DNA of 43,932 nucleotides. Origin: Methanomassiliicoccales archaeon UBA280 (GTDB taxonomy: Archaea > Thermoplasmatota > Thermoplasmata > SG8-5). Of this stretch, positions 7,300-15,700 are shown one piece after another; the stretch's first letter is position 1; each line of letters begins with the position of its first letter. Made by a program: the position numbers and the translations under genes. Below the pieces are notes generated by a model that worked only from the letters and a program-made list of their open reading frames with translations, did not search any database and had not been told where the DNA came from. The stretch is taken from positions 1-43,932 of the forward strand of contig DAKD01000031.1 of assembly GCA_002499085.1 (NCBI GenBank), read 5' to 3'.

Positions 7300-7542
7300 A
7301 TGGTTGAGAGTGTGATTTTATTCACGAAGCCAGACTGCGAGAAATGCGAGTATGTAAAGGAGAAAATTCCTGAGAATCTTGACATCAGGATTCTGGACAT
7401 GACGACCACAGAGGGCATGGCCCATGCCGCCTACTACGAGCTGCTGGAGAAATACACGCCGATACTGGTCGTCGGGGACGAGATAGTCGAGGGCTCGATA
7501 AAGATAAAGAACCGCATGAAGGAATTGGCCTCCGAAAAATAG
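7300..7542 (+). CDS. Glutaredoxin/thioredoxin-like small redox protein
   Basis: The 80-residue protein has a thioredoxin-fold start (VILFTKPDCEKCEYVKEK) with a CxxC redox motif, a TPILVVGDEIVEG segment matching the cis-Pro beta strand, and a helical end. It is likely a cytosolic disulfide or thiol-transfer protein; the partner is unknown. ATG 7300 follows GAGGGATG (7287-7294). An upstream TTG at 7270 is in frame but would translate the leader. TATA box CTATATAG is at 7244-7251. The next gene, kae1, starts about 50 nt later on the same strand. Confidence 0.8.
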   Translation: MVESVILFTKPDCEKCEYVKEKIPENLDIRILDMTTTEGMAHAAYYELLEKYTPILVVGDEIVEGSIKIKNRMKELASEK

Positions 7543-7591
7543 TTTTTTATTCTCGGCCGCGTTGGGTATCATTCGGCCTGAAAGGTGTTTG

Positions 7592-8578
7592 ATGACTTCG
7601 GAGCATATCTGCCTCGGCATTGAGGGCACTGCCCACACTTTCGGAGTGGGGATCGTGGACAGCGCCGCAAACGTCCTGGCGAACGAGCAGAGCATGTACG
7701 TGCCCGAGAAGGGCGGAATCCATCCGAGGGAAGCGGCAAATCACCATGCCGAGGTTGCCGGCGACGTGATAAGGAGGGCTTTCGGGAAGTCCGGCATCTC
7801 CAAGAAAGATGTGAGCCTTGTCGCGTTCTCCCAGGGCCCGGGCCTCGGACCCTGCCTGAGGACTGCGGCAACCGCAGCAAGGACTCTCTCGCTCTCACTG
7901 GGGGTTCCCATCCTGGGAGTGAATCACTGCATCGCGCACCTGGAGATAGGGAGAGCTGTGTGCAAATGCCCTGACCCTGTCCTGCTATATGTTTCCGGCG
8001 GCAATACCCAGGTCATTTCCTACGCAAACGGCCGGTACAGGGTTTTCGGCGAGACGCTGGACATCGGCCTCGGGAACATGCTCGACAAGTTCGGGAGGGA
8101 CATGGGCATACCGTTCCCGGCCGGCCCGGGAATCGAGAAGCTGGCCAAGCAGGGGAAGGTCCTGCTCCAGCTCCCGTACTCCGTGAAGGGGATGGATGTG
8201 GCTTTCTCCGGCATACTCACTGCCGCGCAGCAGATGAAGGACTCTTCGGCCGAGGACATCTGCCATTCTTTGCAGGAGACATGCTTCGCCATGCTGACCG
8301 AGGTGACTGAAAGGGCGATGGCCCACCTGGGCAAGAGAGAGGTTCTCCTGGGCGGCGGCGTGGTCAGGAATGCCAGGCTCGTGGAGATGGTGAGTGCGAT
8401 GTGCGCCGAGCGTGGAGCCGAATGCTTCGTTCCCCCGCCATCACTTTGCTCGGACAACGGCGCAATGATAGCCTGGACAGGCCTTGTGATGCACCGCGCA
8501 GGCATCAGAATGGAGCTTGGCGACACGAATGTCATGCAAAAATTCAGGACTGACGAGGTGGACGTCACCTGGATATGA
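7592..8578 (+). CDS. kae1: tRNA threonylcarbamoyladenosine synthase subunit Kae1
   Basis: Kae1 is the catalytic subunit of the KEOPS complex that makes t6A37 on ANN-decoding tRNAs. ASKHA-fold features are LGIEGTAHTFGVGIV at the N-terminus, GGIHPREAANHH, FSQGPGLGPCLR, the metal site NHCIAHLE (about H112 and H116), LYVSGGNTQVI and the C-terminal LLGGGVVRNARL...DNGAMIAW. Start ATG 7592 has AAAGGTG (7581-7587) upstream; the in-frame TTG upstream adds ten unconserved residues. The length, 328 residues, shows it is not fused to the Bud32 kinase, unlike many euryarchaeal Kae1 proteins. It is also apart from the rps27ae cluster it often follows. Confidence 0.95.
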   Translation: MTSEHICLGIEGTAHTFGVGIVDSAANVLANEQSMYVPEKGGIHPREAANHHAEVAGDVIRRAFGKSGISKKDVSLVAFSQGPGLGPCLRTAATAARTLSLSLGVPILGVNHCIAHLEIGRAVCKCPDPVLLYVSGGNTQVISYANGRYRVFGETLDIGLGNMLDKFGRDMGIPFPAGPGIEKLAKQGKVLLQLPYSVKGMDVAFSGILTAAQQMKDSSAEDICHSLQETCFAMLTEVTERAMAHLGKREVLLGGGVVRNARLVEMVSAMCAERGAECFVPPPSLCSDNGAMIAWTGLVMHRAGIRMELGDTNVMQKFRTDEVDVTWI

Positions 8579-8655
8579 CGCATTTCCCTGAACCTAGCCC
8601 GAAAATATTACCTATCGTGGAAAGTGTTAAATAGAAATGATGACTATTTACCAAC

Positions 8656-9711
8656 ATGAGTGGCATGGGGAGACAGCTTACCGACAAGGAGAGAATGATG
8701 TTCTGTTCGCTGGTCAAATACCCGACCAGCAATGACAGGGAGCTATCGGAGATAACAGGGATCAACCTGTCCACGGTCACGGCCATCCGGAGGCGGCTGG
8801 AGTCGCAGAATTACTTCAGGAAGATTCGCATACCCATGGTCCAATACATCGGGGCCGAGCTCCTGACAGTTTCCTACGGCGACCTGGACACGACAATACC
8901 GAGGGAGAAACGGGACGAGCTTTGCGACAGATATGCCAAGGAGCATGACAATACATTCCTCTTCATGACGTCCGAGGACTTTGCCGTCCAGCTGAACATT
9001 TCGCAGAATTACACGGAAGTCAAGAAAGATGTGGACGACCTGCAGCATTTCCTGAGCAAGAACAAGATGCTCACGGCAAAATCATGGCAGTACGTGATAT
9101 TCCCGTTCGAGGTGTCCAGTCTCATAAATTACTTCGATTTCTCCTATGCCCTGCACCATCTTGTCTGCGACACTTCCTACAAGATCCCCGAGATAGATCT
9201 GAAGTACAGGAAATACGAGAGGCGCGTTCTGTCGAGCAAGGAGAAGACGGCGCTTACGGGCCTCATAGCCTTCCCGGAGATGCCGGACAATGCGATAGCC
9301 TCGAAGGTAGGCATCTCCAGACAGACCCTGTCAAACATGCGCCAGAGATTCCAGGATGAAGGCCTGATCTACGAGATAAATGTGCCTAACATGGACATAC
9401 TTGACGGCATTCTTGCATTCTCGCACATTCTGTTCAATCCGGACTGCATGCTGGAGGACAGGAAAGCCGGGATAAAGCTTGTCCTCGAATGTTCCCCGGT
9501 CGTGTTCCTGGTCAGCGGCAGCTTCGAATCCACGATGATGCACCTTCTCACCGACTACAACGAGTACAGCACGCTGAAGAACAAGCTCATCTCGTATTAC
9601 GCAAGCAAAAAATTCCTCCGCGGGGAGGGGAACATTCACCTGATGCCTGTGCAGAATCTGAGGTTCCACAAGCAGTTCGAATTCAACGGCATCCTGAAGA
9701 AGCTTCTGTGA
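8656..9711 (+). CDS. Transcriptional regulator with two HTH domains
   Basis: This 351-residue protein has two winged helix-turn-helix segments of Lrp/MarR-like type. The first is at about residues 8-58 (LTDKERMMFCSLVKYP, then ELSEITGINLSTVTAIRRRLE). The second is near 190-240 (ALTGLIAFPEMPDNAIASKVGISRQTLSNMRQRF). Each is followed by an alpha/beta region that looks like a duplicated ligand- or dimer-forming module (DLDTTIPREKRDELCDRYAK; later SHILFNPDCMLEDR). The internal duplication suggests a pseudo-dimer. A TATA-like TTAAATAG lies about 25 nt upstream. It is monocistronic and converges with the giant ileS-like gene, one base apart. Targets are unknown. Confidence 0.8.
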   Translation: MSGMGRQLTDKERMMFCSLVKYPTSNDRELSEITGINLSTVTAIRRRLESQNYFRKIRIPMVQYIGAELLTVSYGDLDTTIPREKRDELCDRYAKEHDNTFLFMTSEDFAVQLNISQNYTEVKKDVDDLQHFLSKNKMLTAKSWQYVIFPFEVSSLINYFDFSYALHHLVCDTSYKIPEIDLKYRKYERRVLSSKEKTALTGLIAFPEMPDNAIASKVGISRQTLSNMRQRFQDEGLIYEINVPNMDILDGILAFSHILFNPDCMLEDRKAGIKLVLECSPVVFLVSGSFESTMMHLLTDYNEYSTLKNKLISYYASKKFLRGEGNIHLMPVQNLRFHKQFEFNGILKKLL

Positions 9712-12700
9712 TCATTCGATGACAGAGTCAACCTCCCTCCTAAGGAGGTTTATCTGGTGAGTGTCCATTGTCGAGGGGTTTATCGAAAGGAGCAGTATCG
9801 ACCTGTTTATCGCCACCTGGTCCCTCAGGGACTGGATGAGCTTCAGCACAGTTATGAAGTTGTTGTTTGTGATCAGGTATTCAATGCCGTCCAGCAGCAC
9901 GATGCCGCCCTCCGAACCGAGGAATTCCTCCAGGGAGAGGCTGAGTTTCTCAAGGTCCTTGGGCCGGACTGCGTCTTCCTTTGCCACGTTGGAAAGCCAG
10001 AGGATCGGAATTGTGCCCAGCTCATATCTCTCCCGGATCTTCTCCGGGAATGTCCTTGTGACGCAATAGCCGGGCATGCCCTCGCCTATTGCCTTCTTGA
10101 AGAGCTGGTAAGACCTTGCAGACCTTTCCTCCGGGATCAGGTAAGTGAAACTGGATTTCAGCTTGATGTCCCCGTTCTGGTAGGCGCCGTCCATGTCCTC
10201 CTCCTCCTTCGTCGGCACCATCTCGGAGACAATGGATCTAAGAGAGGCGGATTCCGGCTGGGCCGGGACGGATTCGACTTCTGATGCATCCTCGGAAGCA
10301 TACTCCGCGGGGATTTCCTCGGGAGTAAATTCATCCGGAACGGCCTCCTCCGGCTCCGCTTCCCCGGACAGCTCGGCATCCACAGTTGCCTCTTCGGGCA
10401 TTTCCTCCTCCGGCAGCAAGTCCCCTGCCGCCTCTCCGTCGGTTGGGATTTCATCGGGAATCTGCTCCCCGACGCCCCATGCTTCATCTTCGGAGCCGGG
10501 CTCAGATGCCCGGGCGGCAACGAGAAGCGCCTGGATTTCGACTGGCTCCTCATGGAAAGTAGATAGGGATTCGTTGACTGGCACTATGGCAGCAGTCTCC
10601 TCTTCTCCCGCCGAAGCGGCTATGACAGGGGCGATAACAGGCTCTTCATCCGGCTGTTCCTCCCTCGCCAACTCGGGTTCAGGGGCCAGGCCCGGTTCGG
10701 TGTATGCCTGCTTCTCCGCGGCCATTTGCGGCTCCTGCGCAGGCCTGGAGCCGGAATATCCCGCGCCCAGGGCAACGGTCGGCACGGCGCGCGCCTGCTC
10801 AGGCTGCCTGTAGGTTTCACGCTGCGCCGGTTGGACAGATTCCACGTATCTTGTTTCCCTGATCACCTCGGTTGACCTTGCTGGCTGCTGCTCGGCCGGA
10901 GCGGGATGATAAACATCATGCTGCCTTGCAGGTTGGGTTTCGGCAGGCTTCGTCTCCCTGATCGGCTCGGCGGATTTCTCCTGCTGGATGATAACAGTCT
11001 GCTGCGGTTGCACGTAAGGCTCGCGCATATCGATTTGTCTGTCTGTCCTTTCCGGGTAATCTCTGCTCCTGGATTCCCGCGGTTCCTGGGCTTGCGGGCC
11101 TGCACTTGGATGTTGAACAGGTTCTTCTTCGGCCGGCTTGAACTCCTTTTCATCCGGAATCACTTCCGGGGCATGCGGGGCTGCACTTGGATGTTGAACA
11201 GGTTCTTCTTCGGCTGGCTTGAATCCTGATTCGTCCGGAATCACTTCCGGGGCTTCCTCTTCGGCAATTTCAGCCTGTGCGGGATATTTCCTGGCCGGCT
11301 CCTTTTCGGTTGTCTCATCTGGCTCTGGATATTCTGCCCCGGGCCGTTGAATTCTGTCTTTCGGTTCTTCTTGGAACCCGGGTTCGGGCATCCTGTGTTT
11401 CCCTGCATGGTATTCTTCTGCCGGCTCTTCCGCTCTGCCTTTCGCCTGTTCATGGGCCTCAGGTTCAGACACACTGCGCTTGGGCATGACAGGTTCCCGA
11501 ACGGCAGCCTCGGCCTCCTCCGGGCCGGGCCTCGCGGACCCGGTAAGCTCCTGAACGTCATCATCTGCGTAAGCTGGGTGCTTGGCCTCCGGAGCGGCCC
11601 CGGGAGATCTCTCCTTGGCAGCATATGGCTCCGGCTTGGGCGATAAACCCGAATCCGATTCCGCCGGCTTTGCCCGGGGTTCGGCACTGAAGGGTTCTGC
11701 GGGTTCTTTAGCGTCTTCACCGGCGCCGGTCCCGACCGGTATGGCACTTTCCCGCCCATCCTGTTCCGCCGCCCTGGCTCGTTGTTCTGCAGAGCGTTCT
11801 GGACCCTCCTCGGGCGGGATCGCCCGGGTTCTTGAGTCCGGTTCCGGTGCCTCATGTTTCGTATCCGTGATTATCACTGCGGGCCCCGGGATGTACCTGA
11901 CTGACTCCGGCGCCGCCTGTGCGGGTTGGCCTCTCTCCGGCTCGGCTGCGCGGGCTTTCTCGGAATCTCTGTCTGACTCATCGAAGCCTCCTGTTTGCCG
12001 GGGTTCATATTCGGACAGCCTTTCAGTTTCCCTTTCTGCCCTGTATTTCGGCGGGGCAGGGGATGCGCCCGCTTCCCCCGCCTCTTTGTGGGCTTGCCTC
12101 TCACTCTGGCCTTTGGGCAGGACCTCATCACGCCGCCCAGTTTCCTGTTCTGCATGGCGCTCGTATTTCTCGGGGATTGATTCTCTGGATCCCGCAGTTG
12201 GATGAGCGTCCATTCTGATATGCAGCGAGACATCCTGTTTCTCTGAACGCTTCCGTTCGGTTGCTGGGGTCTTTTGAGCCTCATGTTCAGATTTGTCGCC
12301 GTAATCGTCCTCGATGACTTCGGATTCCGGCTCTTCGAAGTATTCGTCCTCTGCAGTCGGCCGGATGGGAGATGCGGATCCCTTGACACCGGCTTCGGTC
12401 CTGTGACCGTGTTCAGGAGCTGGTTCCAATGATTCTGATTCAAGTTCCTCGGGGGATATGTCGGCAATGTCCTCCCTCTGGGGCCTTGCCCGGGCCACCG
12501 GCTCGGGCATGACATCCGGTTTGTCTGCGGGATGCTGATAATCCGGAATTTCAGGCTCGGGTTCCTCGGGAGCTTCGTAGGTTTCCTTCTTGGGCACATC
12601 CGGTTTGTCTGCGGGATGCTGATGATCCGGAATTTCAGGCTCGGATTCCTCGGGAGCTTCGTAGGTTTCCTTCTTGGGCGCATCCGGCTTCCTTCCCGAC

Positions 12701-15700
12701 CTGTCCAGGGCATCCTTCAGTTTCCTTGCTTCCGCGAATGTGAGGCTGCGCTCCCTCTTCGCAGGGGTTTCCTGCTTCGGCATTTCATCCTCGGGCCCCT
12801 CAATATCGGCCTCTAGCGCCTCCCTGAGTTCCGTCAGCCTTCGGTCGTCCGGCGATGTCCTTAGCGCCAGATTGACAATGTCCAGTGCTTCCCCGTATCT
12901 CTCGCCGTCCCTGAGAGTCTGGGCTTTCGAGTACAGGAGTGCGGCGTCGGAGGGCTTGTCAATCAGCTTCTTGTCCAGTATCTCCAATGCGGCCATGTTC
13001 TCCTCGTCGCTCTGCATTTGCGCCCTTCCGCCCGAAACGAACCTCTCGCCGCATCTGTTGCAGGCCTGGGCCGTGATTGGCACTATGGCATTGCAGATCG
13101 AGCACATCTTGGTCTCGCCGCTTGTGGCTTTCTGGACTATTCGCCTTGCCGTGATCTTGCCGATGCCTTTGATCTCCCTCAGTTCCTCCTCATTCACCTT
13201 GCTCAGGGATTCAATCGATGTGTATCCATGATTGTAAAGTGTCTTGGCCGCAGAGTTCTTGATGTCGAATGTCTCGGCTATCTCGTTGATGGCCCAGTCC
13301 CGTTCCTCATCGATGATCTCTCTTTTTCCTCCGCTCACGAGCATCTCAGAATCTTCAAGGTCTCTCTGGAATGTATCTTCGATGTCTGACTCGTCCGGCT
13401 CGCGGACCTCCGGCTCCTTTGCCGGCATCGGAGGTTGAGCGTGTGGTTGCGCCGGAGTCTCTGCATCAAGGAAGAATGAATCATCTGCTTGCCCAGGAGC
13501 AAAGTCCCCCTTCTCGGGCTCGGGCCTTCTTGGCACAGTCTCGGGCTCTGCGGGCTGGGTTCTTTCCCTGTCCTTCCCTGAAACGAGTTCGGAAAGGATC
13601 TTGTCCTGGCCAGGCTCCGCCTCCCGGGGCTGCGGTTCTCCCGGCGCAAATGCATCGTCATGCGTCGGCGGAGGTATTTCCGCCGCGGGCTGCTCTATTA
13701 TTTGTCGTGCGCTTGCCTTTGGAGCCTCTCCGATTTCGTCTTCGGAAAGGCTGCTGAGTATTTCCGAGGTGATTTCATCGTCAGCGGCCTTCTCAGGTCC
13801 GTCCGAGGCCATCCTGACAATTTCGTCCTCCGGCTCTGCCGGTGCCTCGGGATGCTTCTTCCTGCCGACCTTTACCCTTTCCCTTACCGGCTCCTGGACA
13901 TACTCCAGTTCTTCCTCGGCCTCTATGTCCCTGATGATTTCAACTGCAAGCTCCTCGCCGCCTATCAGGTCCTTCCCGCATCTCTGGCATGTTGTCGAGC
14001 CGGATTCCACATAACCGTTGCAGAGCGGGCACATCGAGTCTGCCAGTTGCCTCTTCTCTTCCGGGAGCTCAAGGTATTCCTTCAGCTTTCTGTATTTCGA
14101 ATGGTTCATTCCGGGGATCTTGAGAACTTCCTCCCTATCGGCAAGCAGGAAATCCAGGGAAGTGAGTATGCCTGCCTCGACTATCGAAAGCGCCAGTTCA
14201 TTGTCAATGTCCTTCTGGCCCAGGAACTCTCCCATGGCCTTTCTTATGTTCAGCGAGGTAATCCCTATGACGACGGTTTCCTCCTGGATGGGCCACTCGA
14301 CTATGTATTCCTCCTCGGAAACATCGTCAACGACCTCCATCTGGGTTGCGCGGGTGCTGTCGGCTATCTTCTCCAGCCATTTGTCCAGCAGCTCCAGCAG
14401 AGCGTCGTCCATCTTGATCCTCAGGTTGATGTATTCCTCTGGTTCGAGGCCCGCTTCCTTCCTCATCTGCTGTATGCGCCTTATTATCTCCCTGGCGAAA
14501 CCCTCGGCCATCAGTTCGTCCGTCATCTTTGTGTCGAAATAGATGGTGCCTCCGCTGAACTCCTTGGACTCTATTCCCTCCGGGAGCTTGGTCTCGAATC
14601 TGACCATGTCCGGAAGTATCTTGATCATTTCTCCCTCGATGCCCAGTTCGTATTCGCCGGCCTCGACCTTTTCCCTGATCTCCTTTGCCGGGAGAACCTT
14701 CAGCATGCGCGCGATCTTGCTGAGCCTCTGCTTGTAGGCCTTGCCTATCACGTTTCTGTTCGGTACGACAATCAGTTCCTGCCCGGCCCATTCCTGGTTC
14801 TCCGGGACGAGCTCGAGCTCCTTGACATTGGTCTGGCTTTTTATGATCTCGGGGAATGCATTGACAGCGTCCGTATAGGCCTGGCTCTTTGCGCTTATTG
14901 TCATCTTGCCTATGGGCCATCTGAGGCCGAGCCCCAATTCCTGTCTGAATTTCTGAGCCGTCCGCACGATGTCCCTCGCCCTGTTCATGGAGCGCTCCAT
15001 GCCTTCTGCAAGCCTTGCACCGTCCGGCTCTGGCCACTGCACCATATTCACGCTCAGCAGTGTCCCGTCCATCTCCTGGTAGAGTGTCTCGGCCATGAAA
15101 GGTGCGAACGGGGACAGAATCACGGAGAGCCTGGTCAGTATCTCTCTCTGGACAGTGAATGCCGCCTCCTTGTCCGGAGTCAGGCCCTCCTTCCATACCC
15201 TCTCCCTTGAGAGCTTGACATACCATCGTGACAGGTCCTCGATTATGAAGTCCTCGATGAGCTTGCATGCATTGTGGGTTCTCATCGACTCCATCTCTTT
15301 CCTGACGGCATGGGTCAGGGTTTCCGCCCTTGAGATGAGCCATATGTCCTCCTGCCGCAGTGTCGCCTTGACCTTGGAGAACTGGTTCTCCCTCGGGTCC
15401 CATCCGTCCATGTTCATGTAGGAAGCGGAGAACGCATAGCAGTTCCAGAGTATCCTGAGGGTTGAATGGAATCTTTTGATAGAACTTTGGTTGAAGCTTG
15501 CCCCCTCGGTCGGATCGATGCTGAGCAGATAGAGCCTCAGGGCATCTGTCCCGAAAATCTCTGTGGATGTTGAGATTTCGCTCATCCCGCCGGAACTTTC
15601 GCCTGTGATCTGGCCATGCGCCAGAACCTTCCTGAAAGGAATCTTTCCGAAGAGAATCGCCCCGGAGAATATCTGATTGTAGAACCATCCTTTGAACTGG